Source: Nostoc sp. FACHB-973
GTDB taxonomy: Bacteria > Cyanobacteriota > Cyanobacteriia > Cyanobacteriales > Nostocaceae
Assembly (NCBI RefSeq): GCF_014698115.1
Contig: NZ_JACJSJ010000011.1
Coordinates: 1-64,000 of the forward strand
DNA length: 64,000 nt
Direction: 5' to 3'
The translations under genes were made by a program, and so were the position numbers. The notes beneath the pieces are model-generated. The model saw only the letters and a program-made list of their open reading frames with translations. It did no database searches and was not told the origin of the DNA. Every line of letters starts with the position of its first letter. The first letter of the stretch is position 1. Positions 25,519 through 34,036 of the stretch are shown one piece after another.

Positions 25519-26223
25519 ATGGTTAATCAACTTTTAATCAATGATGATGATTACTATGTGCCAGATGCTAACCAGTTAGTAACTGAAGATGATACACCTG
25601 TGGACAATTTTGCATCTGCCAAACAACAACGCCTTTTAGTGAGTTCTCTTTACAGTTCTCTACAACAGACTTTTTTAGCTGAAGCTAATGTGGGCATTTA
25701 CTACACAGACCTTCAGCCTCCCATTGTACCTGATGTCTTTCTCAGCTTAGATGTTCGAGTGCCTGAAAATTGGTGGGAAAAACAAAATCGTTGTTATATG
25801 GTTTGGCGTTTTGGTAAACCTCCGGAAGTTGTCCTGGAAATTGTATCTAACAAAGAAGGTGATGAACTGGGCAAAAAGCTGCAAATTTATGAACATATGC
25901 GGGCTAGTTACTATATCGTATATGACCCGAATCAGCAATTAGGAGAAAAAGTACTACGCGTTTATGAACTCAGGGGAAGACGTTACTTTGAAAGTGAAGA
26001 AACTTGGTTAGAACAAGTGGGTTTAGGTGTAACTTTATGGGAAGGTGAATTTGAAGGTAGACAGGATACTTGGTTACGCTGGTGCTACCAAGATGGAACT
26101 GTTTTACCAACTGGAGATGAACGCGCTTCCGAAGCAGAACAACGCGCTTCCGAGGCAGAACAACGCGCCCAAATTCTAGCAGAAAGGCTACGAGCTATGG
26201 GCATTGATCCCGATACTATCTAA
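25519..26223 (+). CDS. Uma2 family protein (PD-(D/E)XK nuclease fold)
   Basis: 234 residues. The Uma2 core includes 'GIYYTDLQPPIVPDVFLSLDV' (PDV Asp), 'PEVVLEIVSNKEGDELGKKLQIYEHM' (E then K) and 'SYYIVYDP'. The family is greatly expanded in cyanobacteria and predicted to be nucleases; cell role unknown. The C-terminus is a short coiled coil in which a 21-base unit coding ASEAEQR is exactly duplicated (26119-26160), then 'AERLRAMGIDPD', a common Uma2 tail. A hairpin after the gene probably ends transcription. Confidence 0.92.
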   Translation: MVNQLLINDDDYYVPDANQLVTEDDTPVDNFASAKQQRLLVSSLYSSLQQTFLAEANVGIYYTDLQPPIVPDVFLSLDVRVPENWWEKQNRCYMVWRFGKPPEVVLEIVSNKEGDELGKKLQIYEHMRASYYIVYDPNQQLGEKVLRVYELRGRRYFESEETWLEQVGLGVTLWEGEFEGRQDTWLRWCYQDGTVLPTGDERASEAEQRASEAEQRAQILAERLRAMGIDPDTI

Positions 26224-26234
26224 AACACTGATGT

Positions 26235-26262
26235 AAAGACGCAAAAAAAACTTTGCGTCTTT
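26235..26262. terminator. Hairpin between convergent uma2-like gene and miaA
   Basis: AAAGACGCAAA pairs perfectly with TTTGCGTCTTT around six bases. It lies 11 bp after the Uma2 gene and about 18 bp before the end of miaA. A short T-rich arm follows on each strand, so it may serve both genes. Confidence 0.6.
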
Positions 26263-26280
26263 GCATTAGCAAAAAAAATC

Positions 26281-27231
26281 TCACGAACTCGTGCAATTTA
26301 TAAACTCATTTATTCGCTGCCAAACCTTCTCTAATAAATCAGGATCATCCGCATCAAACCACTCAATTTGTTGATATGCTCTAAACCAAGTGCGTTGTCG
26401 CTTGGCAAATTGTCTTGTATGCAAAACCGTTAATTCTTTCGCTTCGTCCAAAGAAATATCCCCAGCTAAATATTGCTTGATTTCTTGATAGCCCAAAGTG
26501 TTCAATAAAGGCAAATCAGCACCATATTTTTGACAAAGATATTCCACTTCAGCAACCAAACCATTTGCGATCATTTGTTCAGTACGCTGTTGAATACGAG
26601 CGCCCAACTGTTCAAGATCGCAATCCAACCCAATTTGCAAAATCGGATAATTTGGTGGATTTTCCCCTTGCTGTTCTGAAATTGGAATTCCAGTTACATA
26701 ATATACTTCTAACGCTCGTAAAGTTCGCACCGAATCATTAGCATGAATTTTTTGTGCGGCAACAGGATCGACTTGTTGTAACATTGCATAGAGTTGATTT
26801 TGACCGAGAGATTCAAGTTGCGATCGCAATTCACTTTGCGGTGCCACCCGAGGAATTTTCATCCCTTGGACAACAGAACGTATATATAAACCAGTACCAC
26901 CAACCATGAAGAGTGGGGGGGATGAGGAAGATGAGGGAGATGAGGGAGATGAGGGAGATGGGGGAGAATTAATTAAGGCTTGCGCTTGCTGTTGGTAGTC
27001 TGCTACTGTCATCGTGTCTGTTGGCTCGCAGATATCTATTAAATAGTGCGGCACTAATTTTTGTTCAGCGATAGTTGGCTTAGCCGTGCCAATATCAAAC
27101 TCACGGTAAACTTGACGTGAATCAGCACTGAGAATTACTGAACCTAACCGCATCGCCAAAGCCAAAGCCAAACCTGACTTACCCGTTGCCGTTGCCCCAC
27201 AAATTACAATTAATTTTGTTAATTTTGTCAT
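26281..27231 (-). CDS. miaA: tRNA dimethylallyltransferase (MiaA) with a repeat-coded insert
   Basis: Transfers dimethylallyl to A37 of tRNAs that read UNN codons. 316 residues. P-loop is ICGATATGKSGLALAL; next come 'ILSADSRQVYREFDIGTAKP', 'PHYLIDICEP', 'VGGTGLYIRSVVQG' and 'TRQFAKRQRTWFR'. Between 'QAQALI' and 'MVGGTGLYI' lies about 20 residues made almost only of Ser and Pro ([19 protein letters not shown]), encoded by GGGAGATGA-type tandem repeat at about 26914-26968. The reading frame is kept, because the unit is nine bases. Normal homologues have a short linker there, so an intergenic-type repeat has expanded inside an important gene. Confidence 0.95.
   Translation of the reverse strand: MTKLTKLIVICGATATGKSGLALALAMRLGSVILSADSRQVYREFDIGTAKPTIAEQKLVPHYLIDICEPTDTMTVADYQQQAQALINSPPSPSSPSSPSSSSSPPLFMVGGTGLYIRSVVQGMKIPRVAPQSELRSQLESLGQNQLYAMLQQVDPVAAQKIHANDSVRTLRALEVYYVTGIPISEQQGENPPNYPILQIGLDCDLEQLGARIQQRTEQMIANGLVAEVEYLCQKYGADLPLLNTLGYQEIKQYLAGDISLDEAKELTVLHTRQFAKRQRTWFRAYQQIEWFDADDPDLLEKVWQRINEFINCTSS
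26914..26968. repeat. GGGAGATGA tandem repeat inside miaA
   Basis: About five nine-base units (GATGAGGGA) within the coding frame of miaA on the opposite strand. The same unit is intergenic at 5901, 9259, 20055 and 59115. Confidence 0.9.
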
Positions 27232-27436
27232 TTGTCATTTGTCATTTGTCATTTCTCCCCTGCCTCCCCTGCTCCTCTGCCCCTTTGCCCATCTCCAACG
27301 GGACTGCAACCCCTGTATAAACTTCTCTTGAAAATGCCCTACAGACGCCAGCAAGGCTTTTGTGTTACAATTTTGGAGTGTTTTTACTTTTATTTGCCTT
27401 TCGGCGAGTTCAACCCCACGCATCAGGAGAGTTTAC

Positions 27437-29374
27437 ATGACGAGCAGTTACAGTGCCGATCAGATTCAAGTTCTGGAAGGTCTGGAAGCCGTCCGCAAAC
27501 GACCAGGAATGTACATCGGTACCACCGGGCCGCGAGGACTCCACCATTTAGTTTACGAGGTGGTGGACAATTCAATCGATGAGGCTTTGGCGGGTCATTG
27601 CACTCATATAGAGGTGGATATCAACGCTGATGGTTCTGTGACTGTAACAGATGACGGTCGCGGTATTCCCGTCGATACTCACTCACGTACCGGGAAATCG
27701 GCTTTGGAAACCGTGATGACGGTACTGCACGCAGGTGGTAAGTTTGGCGGCGGTGGCTATAAAGTTTCTGGAGGATTGCACGGGGTTGGTATTTCTGTTG
27801 TTAATGCCCTGTCTGAGATTGTAGAAGTTACAGTTTGGCGAGATAAAAAAGTTCATATCCAGCGCTATGAACGGGGTATTCCAGTTACCGATCTGCAAGT
27901 CAAGCCTTACAAAGAAGCTAGAACCGGAACTTCTGTCACCTTTAAGCCAGATACCCAAATATTCACTACTAGTATTGAGTTTGATTACATCACTTTATCA
28001 GGTCGCCTACGAGAATTGGCGTATCTGAATGCTGGTGTCAAAATTACCTTTACTGACCATCGTCTAGAATTACTGAAAAGTGATACACCCAAGGTAGAAT
28101 CCTACGAATACAAGGGTGGCATTAAAGAGTACATTGCTTACATGAACCGTGAAAAGCAACCACTGCATGAAGAAATTATCTATGTCCAGGGGGAACGGAA
28201 CAACGTACAAGTGGAAGTTTCTTTGCAATGGTGTACTGATGCTTATACGGATAATGTGCTAGGTTTTGCTAACAATATTCGCACCGTGGATGGTGGTACG
28301 CACTTAGAAGGATTGAAAGCAGTTCTGACTCGCACATTAAATGCGATCGCCCGCAAACGAAATAAAATTAAAGAAAATGAACCCAACCTCAGTGGCGAAC
28401 ACGTCCGAGAAGGTTTAACAGCGGTAATTTCTGTAAAAGTCCCTGATCCAGAATTTGAAGGACAAACCAAAACCAAACTCGGTAACACCGAAGTTCGCGG
28501 TATTGTCGATTCTCTGGTGGGAGAAGTCCTCACCGAGTACCTAGAATTTCACCCGGCCATCGCCGACTCAATTTTAGATAAAGCTATCCAAGCCTTCAAA
28601 GCCGCAGAAGCAGCGCGTCATGCACGGGAATTAGTCAGACGTAAATCGGTACTCGAATCTTCGCCATTACCTGGTAAATTGGCAGATTGTAGTTCTCGCG
28701 ATCCTAGCGAATCAGAGATTTTCATCGTGGAAGGGGACTCAGCCGGCGGAAGTGCCAAACAAGGACGCGATCGCCGCACTCAAGCTATCTTGCCTCTACG
28801 TGGTAAAATCCTCAACATTGAAAAAACCGACGACGCCAAAATTTATAAAAATAACGAAGTTCAAGCGTTAATTACAGCACTCGGTTTAGGTGTCAAAGGT
28901 GATGAATTCGATTCTACCCAACTGCGCTATCACCGGATAGTCATCATGACTGACGCTGACGTAGATGGAGCGCACATCCGGACTTTGTTGTTAACTTTCT
29001 TCTATCGGTATCAGCGAGCGCTCATCGAACAAGGCTTTATTTATATTGCTTGTCCCCCACTGTTTAAAGTAGAACGCGGGCGCAATCATGAATATTGCTA
29101 TAGCGATCGCGAAAAAGACCAAGTAATCGCCAAATTTCCAGCCAACGCCAACTACACCATCCAACGCTTCAAAGGTTTGGGTGAAATGATGCCACAACAA
29201 CTCTGGGACACCACAATGAACCCAGAAACTCGCAAAATGAAGCAAGTCGAAATTGAAGACGCCGCCGAAGCCGATCGCATTTTCACTATTTTAATGGGCG
29301 ATCGTGTCGCACCTAGAAGAGAATTCATTGAAACCTATGGTTCTAAACTCAACTTCACGGATCTAGATATTTAA
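27437..29374 (+). CDS. gyrB: DNA gyrase subunit B
   Basis: ATPase subunit of gyrase. 645 residues from ATG 27437, with AGGAGA eight bases ahead; the longer frame from 27362 has no such site. The GHKL ATPase domain shows '[15 protein letters not shown]', 'TDDGRGIPV' and '[15 protein letters not shown]'. The transducer follows. TOPRIM begins '[20 protein letters not shown]' and has '[22 protein letters not shown]'. The end is '[17 protein letters not shown]'. The E. coli-type TOPRIM insert is absent, as expected for this length. It is followed by a strong terminator, so it is transcribed alone. Confidence 0.97.
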   Translation: MTSSYSADQIQVLEGLEAVRKRPGMYIGTTGPRGLHHLVYEVVDNSIDEALAGHCTHIEVDINADGSVTVTDDGRGIPVDTHSRTGKSALETVMTVLHAGGKFGGGGYKVSGGLHGVGISVVNALSEIVEVTVWRDKKVHIQRYERGIPVTDLQVKPYKEARTGTSVTFKPDTQIFTTSIEFDYITLSGRLRELAYLNAGVKITFTDHRLELLKSDTPKVESYEYKGGIKEYIAYMNREKQPLHEEIIYVQGERNNVQVEVSLQWCTDAYTDNVLGFANNIRTVDGGTHLEGLKAVLTRTLNAIARKRNKIKENEPNLSGEHVREGLTAVISVKVPDPEFEGQTKTKLGNTEVRGIVDSLVGEVLTEYLEFHPAIADSILDKAIQAFKAAEAARHARELVRRKSVLESSPLPGKLADCSSRDPSESEIFIVEGDSAGGSAKQGRDRRTQAILPLRGKILNIEKTDDAKIYKNNEVQALITALGLGVKGDEFDSTQLRYHRIVIMTDADVDGAHIRTLLLTFFYRYQRALIEQGFIYIACPPLFKVERGRNHEYCYSDREKDQVIAKFPANANYTIQRFKGLGEMMPQQLWDTTMNPETRKMKQVEIEDAAEADRIFTILMGDRVAPRREFIETYGSKLNFTDLDI

Positions 29375-29420
29375 TTCAATTTTTTCTCACGATTCTAATA
29401 ATTTGTGACTCTGGTAATGG

Positions 29421-29456
29421 GTAATGGGTAAAAATCTGTTACCCATTACTTTTTTA
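29421..29456 (+). terminator. Rho-independent terminator of gyrB
   Basis: GTAATGGGTAA and TTACCCATTAC form a perfect 11-bp stem with a seven-base loop, followed by six T. It lies 47 bp after the gyrB stop. Confidence 0.9.
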
Positions 29457-29509
29457 TATTTCCATCTATACCCCAATACAGTTCAGATCAACCCAAAATC
29501 CTCATGTAG

Positions 29510-29529
29510 AGACGCGATTTATCGCGTCT
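29510..29529. repeat. AGACGCGAT/ATCGCGTCT palindrome
   Basis: Nine-base arms with a two-base centre. The same sequence, differing only in the two centre bases, occurs at 62366-62385, and an expanded version at 33947-34009, so this is a dispersed repeat. Confidence 0.7.
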
Positions 29530-29797
29530 TCTTATCGCGTCTTCAAAGTTTACGTATTTTCTCACGAATGATTTTGAATTGCTGTAGCTGTGCTGCCAGA
29601 CATTTCATTCAAATGAAAATCACTATGACCAATCAGGAAAAACTACTTCTTTTGGCTGATGACAAATTAAAAAAATACTCAATCTTTTGTATTTATTTTT
29701 TATGACTACAAACTATGTCATTAGATAAGTGACTATATTCATAAATTAATTAATTATTGTCAGTAATTCCCTATTTAATTGGATTCTAGACAAAATT

Positions 29798-30436
29798 ATG
29801 AAAGCGAGTAAAGGCATAGTAAAAAAAGCATTTTTTTATATTGTTGGCATAAGTAGCCTGCTTGCTCTGTCTGCCTGCGCTGAGCCTGTCACACAAAATC
29901 CTGTAGCAACCGTCCCTCCCGTTACCCAAGCCCCCATAACAAATCCTCCTCCCATCACGCCAACCCCCACTAACACCCAAAATTTAGCAGAACTGGCAAA
30001 GTCAGCAGCCGCCCAAGGACAGTTTCAAACTCTCATCAAAGCAGTGGGAGCCGCTGGGTTAAATGAACAATTGACTGCACCAGGCCCTTACACAGTTTTT
30101 GCACCTACTGACGCGGCTTTCTCTGCTTTACCAAAAGCTACTCTAGATAGACTCTTACAGCCCGCTAACAAGCAACAATTAGTGAGATTTTTGGCTTACC
30201 ACGTTATACCTGGGCGAATTACCTCCCAAGAATTAACATCTGGACAAGTTAAAACTGTGGAAGGTACTCCCGTTAAAATCACAGTTGACCCTACGACTAA
30301 AACCATAACCGTCAACAATGCTAAAGTGACTCAGCCCGATATCCCAGCTAGCAATGGTATCGTTCACATAGTTGATCGGGTAATTCTACCACCCAATTTT
30401 CCTGCAAGTCTAACCGCTACGCCAACACCACGATAG
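29798..30436 (+). CDS. Fasciclin-domain lipoprotein
   Basis: 212 residues. The N-terminal 'FYIVGISSLLALSAC' is a lipoprotein signal with the lipobox cysteine. A Pro/Thr-rich linker (about 30-65) leads to one FAS1 domain: 'QFQTLIKAVGAAGLNEQLTA', 'YTVFAPTDAAFSALP', 'LVRFLAYHVIPGRI' and 'GIVHIVDRVILPP'. FAS1 domains mediate adhesion. The protein is probably tethered to a membrane and faces the periplasm or surface. Monocistronic. Confidence 0.94.
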   Translation: MKASKGIVKKAFFYIVGISSLLALSACAEPVTQNPVATVPPVTQAPITNPPPITPTPTNTQNLAELAKSAAAQGQFQTLIKAVGAAGLNEQLTAPGPYTVFAPTDAAFSALPKATLDRLLQPANKQQLVRFLAYHVIPGRITSQELTSGQVKTVEGTPVKITVDPTTKTITVNNAKVTQPDIPASNGIVHIVDRVILPPNFPASLTATPTPR

Positions 30437-31040
30437 TTTAGCCAAGCTTCTGTCACTCTGGAGAAAAAAATAATTGTAGGCTGATCTTACCGTCCTCAAA
30501 CCACTTGACATTCAATCTACGCCTAGACGCTAAAAATCAATTAAAGAGAATTCTAGGTTGGCTGACCACTTGCCTACAGCAATTTTCAGATGAATGAAGT
30601 ACACTATTACAGCCTCTAATTCCCAGCCCTCTTTGCCATTTCAGGGTTTATTCAACATAACCTGTAAGCACTACGTATGTAATATAAATGCTACAAAAAA
30701 TCTCAATTTTCCAGTTAGCAACTCATCATATAATTTGATTTATTGTGAAGATTTAAAAAAATCAATGTTCAAATCTTAGGAAAACTACCAACTTTGTTGG
30801 AAATTGATCGCTTAGCGGTCTTTTGCGCTCACTGCTCAATTTTGCCCACCAGCGAAAAACACATTTGTTATGCTTGAATAACATAACTAAATATCATCTA
30901 TCAAACAACAGTTAATAAGTATTTTGAGGATTTTTCATAATCAGATGACAAATTGACAAAAAATTACTGAATCCAAAGTATGTAAGTTTACAAAAAATTT
31001 ACTTAAAAAAGCTTCCCAAGCAAGTCGTCAGGCAAATCTT

Positions 31041-31099
31041 GAGTTTTCTTTACTTAGGGTAATGCCAGGTGGAAGCAAATACCATCTGGCTGAAAACTT
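31041..31099 (+). ncRNA. Foldable element in the sigA leader (possible structured RNA)
   Basis: GAGTTTTC (31041-31048) pairs with GAAAACTT (31092-31099). Inside, GCCAGGTGG (31064-31072) pairs with CCATCTGGC (31082-31090) with one G-U pair and a nine-base loop. The two-tier stem is suggestive of a leader RNA structure; it has no T-run and is not a terminator. Unknown class. Confidence 0.3.
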
Positions 31100-31973
31100 G
31101 TTAATATCTTCATGTAGCACCCTGGGAACAGTTATTGCATCGCATGTATCCAATGTACTTGTGCCTTAGGTAAACTAATATCAACGATCTTTCAGGGCAA
31201 ATCGTTTTTGAATTGATTAAAATATCGTTGTATACAATAAGAAGAGTTTGTCAAGTTTCATAGGGCTGAAATCGCCACAGTGCGCTAACGTGTGAATAAG
31301 ACCGAATTAGTTAAACCTAAAGTGATCTGCTATCAGGTCGATTCTGCCACAACCTCAACTCCTCAGTTAAGGTAATGATTACGCAGAAGGTTAACTGCTT
31401 TCAGGCAAGCACCACCACTCTAGTTGTATTTATTGACAGGAAAAACCCACTTTGATCCAAGGACTCAATGATTTATGAAGGAAATGTAAAATAGGTAGGT
31501 TAAGACTTTCCACCTGAGTTAACATAACAATGCACTCTTTCTCAGTAATTAATGTTGTGTAAAATACATGAAATTGAGCAAAACAAAGTGTACTTGACTT
31601 TTAAATGCAATCTAAACAACCACTGCAATTCCGAAAAGTCTAGAAAATATTTCAGGGTTTAATTCCCGTTTTTAATGTCTTTTTGGTAAAAGGAGCTAAC
31701 ACTTGCTTAATGAATTCATGATCGATACACAAAAAGAGTGCAATTTCTGTGAAACAGGCTACAATCGGAAGAGTCTTTATACGAAAATCTGCCAAAAGTC
31801 TGATTGTTTGTATCGAGTGGCAAGTTTTTGATAAAGGTGAGTCTTTTTTTAAGACCAGTCACTTAAAAACTATGTGTGATAGCAACACATAAGATATTTA
31901 CTAAAGTGAACAAGTGAACTTTAGTAGTGACTTAAACTAAGGTAAAAAGCCCTCCTACAGAGGTGCAAAAGTG

Positions 31974-32016
31974 CCGAAAATAGCTCTGGTAAATCTGCCA
32001 AAAAGATTATTTTCGG
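31974..32016 (+). promoter_or_regulatory. Stem-loop close upstream of sigA
   Basis: CCGAAAATA (31974-31982) pairs with TATTTTCGG (32008-32016) over a 25-base loop, ending 77 bp before the sigA ATG. It could shape the 5 prime end of the messenger. No T-run follows. Confidence 0.35.
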
Positions 32017-32079
32017 TTTTCAACTAGCTCGTTTAAAAGAGCATTAAACACATCTTGAGTAATTGATTCTGCAAGGAGC

Positions 32080-32097
32080 ATGAGGAACGCGGCATGA
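32080..32097 (+). promoter_or_regulatory. Five-codon ORF overlapping the sigA start
   Basis: ATG AGG AAC GCG GCA TGA begins at 32080, and its stop shares bases with the sigA ATG (ATGA). AAGGAG lies one base before the mini-ORF's ATG. GAGGAA, six bases before the sigA ATG, is the true sigA site. Translation of one may couple to or compete with the other. Confidence 0.35.
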
Positions 32098-33263
32098 ACC
32101 AGGCTAACAACGTACTCGAAAGCATATATCAGCCTGACCTAGAAATAATGAATCAGCCTGAGCTCGAGTTAGAAGAACTCTTAATTGACGATGAAGAGGA
32201 CTTGCTGATCATCGATGAGGGTGACGATGAGTTTTTAGAGCCTCAGTCTGATGAGGACGACGCAAAGTCTGGAAAAGCCGCTAAATCGCGTCGTCGGACA
32301 CAAAGCAAGAAAAAGCACTACACTGAAGATTCCATTCGGCTTTACTTGCAAGAAATTGGTAGAATTCGTCTGTTGCGGGCAGATGAAGAAATTGAATTGG
32401 CGCGTAAAATAGCCGATTTATTGGAATTAGAGAGGGTACGGGAAAGACTTTCAGAACAGTTAGATCGCGATCCTCGCGATAGTGAATGGGCAGAAGCTGT
32501 ACAACTCCCACTACCAGCTTTTCGTTATCGCCTGCATGTTGGACGCAGGGCGAAAGACAAGATGGTGCAATCTAACTTGCGTCTTGTGGTTTCAATTGCT
32601 AAGAAATACATGAATCGTGGTTTGTCATTCCAAGACTTAATTCAGGAAGGCAGTCTCGGTTTGATTCGCGCGGCTGAAAAGTTTGACCACGAGAAAGGTT
32701 ATAAGTTTTCTACCTACGCTACATGGTGGATTCGTCAAGCAATTACCCGCGCGATCGCCGATCAATCCCGCACTATTCGCCTTCCAGTCCACCTTTACGA
32801 AACCATTTCTCGAATTAAGAAAACTACCAAGTTGTTATCTCAAGAAATGGGTCGTAAACCCACAGAAGAAGAAATCGCTACTCGGATGGAAATGACCATT
32901 GAGAAATTGCGGTTTATTGCTAAATCTGCCCAGTTACCGATTTCATTAGAAACGCCCATTGGGAAAGAAGAAGATTCTCGGTTAGGCGATTTTATTGAAT
33001 CCGATGGTGAAACCCCAGAAGATCAAGTTTCCAAAAATCTGCTGCGCGAAGACCTCGAAAAAGTTCTCGACAGTCTGAGTCCTCGTGAACGCGATGTTCT
33101 CAGACTGCGGTACGGCTTGGATGACGGTCGGATGAAAACACTTGAAGAAATTGGGCAGATTTTCAACGTCACCCGCGAACGCATTCGTCAAATTGAAGCG
33201 AAGGCACTCCGCAAGTTACGTCACCCAAATCGCAACAGCGTTCTCAAGGAATATATTCGGTAA
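32094..33263 (+). CDS. sigA: Primary RNA polymerase sigma factor SigA (RpoD)
   Basis: Group 1 housekeeping sigma factor, 389 residues. A very acidic N-terminus (about 25-60) and a basic stretch (about 60-75) precede region 1.2 ('[32 protein letters not shown]'). Region 2 reads '[37 protein letters not shown]' and '[31 protein letters not shown]'. Region 3 follows, and region 4 ends '[22 protein letters not shown]'. GAGGAA six bases upstream supports the start. The gene follows an unusually long leader and is convergent with the HLIP gene over a two-way terminator. Confidence 0.97.
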   Translation: MNQANNVLESIYQPDLEIMNQPELELEELLIDDEEDLLIIDEGDDEFLEPQSDEDDAKSGKAAKSRRRTQSKKKHYTEDSIRLYLQEIGRIRLLRADEEIELARKIADLLELERVRERLSEQLDRDPRDSEWAEAVQLPLPAFRYRLHVGRRAKDKMVQSNLRLVVSIAKKYMNRGLSFQDLIQEGSLGLIRAAEKFDHEKGYKFSTYATWWIRQAITRAIADQSRTIRLPVHLYETISRIKKTTKLLSQEMGRKPTEEEIATRMEMTIEKLRFIAKSAQLPISLETPIGKEEDSRLGDFIESDGETPEDQVSKNLLREDLEKVLDSLSPRERDVLRLRYGLDDGRMKTLEEIGQIFNVTRERIRQIEAKALRKLRHPNRNSVLKEYIR

Positions 33264-33358
33264 TCATGAGTCATTTGTCAATAGTCATTGTTCATTAGCG
33301 AATAAACAAAACGCAAAGGACAAATGACAAAAAACAAATAACAGATGACAAACAAATA

Positions 33359-33396
33359 AAAACCTGGTAGTGAATTAGCACTCCAGGTTTTTTTAT
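33359..33396. terminator. Two-way terminator between sigA and the HLIP gene
   Basis: AACCTGG-T-AGTG ... CACT-CCAGGTT, a stem of 11 pairs with one bulge and a six-base loop. Seven T follow rightward and, read leftward, five T follow (GGTTTTTATTTG). It lies 97 bp after sigA. Confidence 0.88.
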
Positions 33397-33509
33397 TTAT
33401 GGGTCATCTTACGTATTAAAACTTATACCAGTTTGAAAAAGGAATGCACAGATAAATTTACAGAACTCTTTGCTAGAAAGAAATTCTCAATCCTAAATCC
33501 AAATTGGTA

Positions 33510-33695
33510 TTAGAGGATACCCCAGAAGTGTAGAAAACCTTGACCAGAAAAAACTTCAACTAGTAATGCTGCTAAAAAGCCAATCATTGCCAAGCGACCG
33601 TTCCAAATTTCTGCTTGTGGGGTAAAGCCCCAACGCCAAGCGTTACGATCTTCAACTACGGGAGTAGTAACTTTTGTTGTGGTTGCATTTGTCAT
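33510..33695 (-). CDS. High-light-inducible protein (HLIP/SCP family)
   Basis: 61 residues, one membrane helix. The chlorophyll-binding CAB motif is '[20 protein letters not shown]', with the helix Glu, Asn and Arg used for pigment and helix pairing. A preceding 'WGFTPQ' is typical, and the C-terminus '[11 protein letters not shown]' is usual for the family. These thylakoid proteins protect photosystem II assembly and quench excess light. Monocistronic. The A+T-rich 150 bp upstream presumably carries a light-responsive promoter; I see no certain box. Confidence 0.95.
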   Translation of the reverse strand: MTNATTTKVTTPVVEDRNAWRWGFTPQAEIWNGRLAMIGFLAALLVEVFSGQGFLHFWGIL

Positions 33696-34036
33696 GGTTG
33701 GTACTCCAAACTTTATTTTTAAGCTTTATTGCCTTACGTAAACTAATATAACAAATATTTTCATAAAGGCAACAATTTTTATATTTTTGTTGCGATACCT
33801 TGACATAAAGAATAACATCTATTTAGACCCATAAAAACATCGCTCTTCAGGTAGATTTACTGAAGTGGAAGAAATGTTGGGAAGACTTTTATCGGTTATC
33901 AAAATACTAATTTATTCAAACCTGAGATTAAAAATCTACATCCCAAAGACGCGATAAATCGCCGTCTCTACAAAAGATTGATTCTTGTAGACGGCGATTT
34001 ATCGCGTCTCTTACCGCAAATTGAACATCACCCTAA
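33696..34036. other. Intergenic region with a long hairpin repeat
   Basis: 341 bp between the HLIP gene start and the end of the leftward topoisomerase gene. The notable content is the long inverted repeat 33947-34009. The remainder is A+T-rich promoter-like DNA of the HLIP gene. No gene seen. Confidence 0.45.
33947..34009. repeat. Long inverted repeat (expanded AGACGCGAT family)
   Basis: AGACGCGATAAATCGCCGTC-(TC)-TACAA at 33947-33973 pairs with 33985-34009, 25 pairs with a two-base bulge and an 11-base loop. It ends 28 bp past the stop of the topoisomerase gene, so it may terminate it. It shares its AGACGCGAT arms with the palindromes at 29510 and 62366. Confidence 0.75.

Larger units (their letters stand above)
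29375..29797. other. Intergenic region after gyrB
   Basis: 423 bp. It holds the gyrB terminator (29421-29456), an AGACGCGAT/ATCGCGTCT palindrome (29510-29529) followed by another TTATCGCGTCTTC, and A+T-rich DNA leading to the fasciclin gene. A 93-codon frame from 29424 starts inside the terminator hairpin and looks spurious. Confidence 0.5.
30437..32093. other. Long non-coding leader region ahead of sigA
   Basis: 1657 bp without a convincing gene between the fasciclin gene and sigA on the same strand. It holds two foldable segments (31041-31099 and 31974-32016) and many short A/T-rich runs, but no repeat of the types seen elsewhere. Multiple promoters and a long untranslated leader would be consistent with what is known of cyanobacterial sigA genes, which are transcribed from several starts. 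I cannot place any start from the sequence alone. Confidence 0.5.

Noticed and set aside
29424-29705. 93-codon frame after gyrB
   Set aside because: It starts inside the gyrB terminator hairpin and runs through a dispersed palindrome.
30594-30779. 61-codon frame in the sigA leader
   Set aside because: Asn/Ser-rich with no ribosome site or conservation clue; it looks random.
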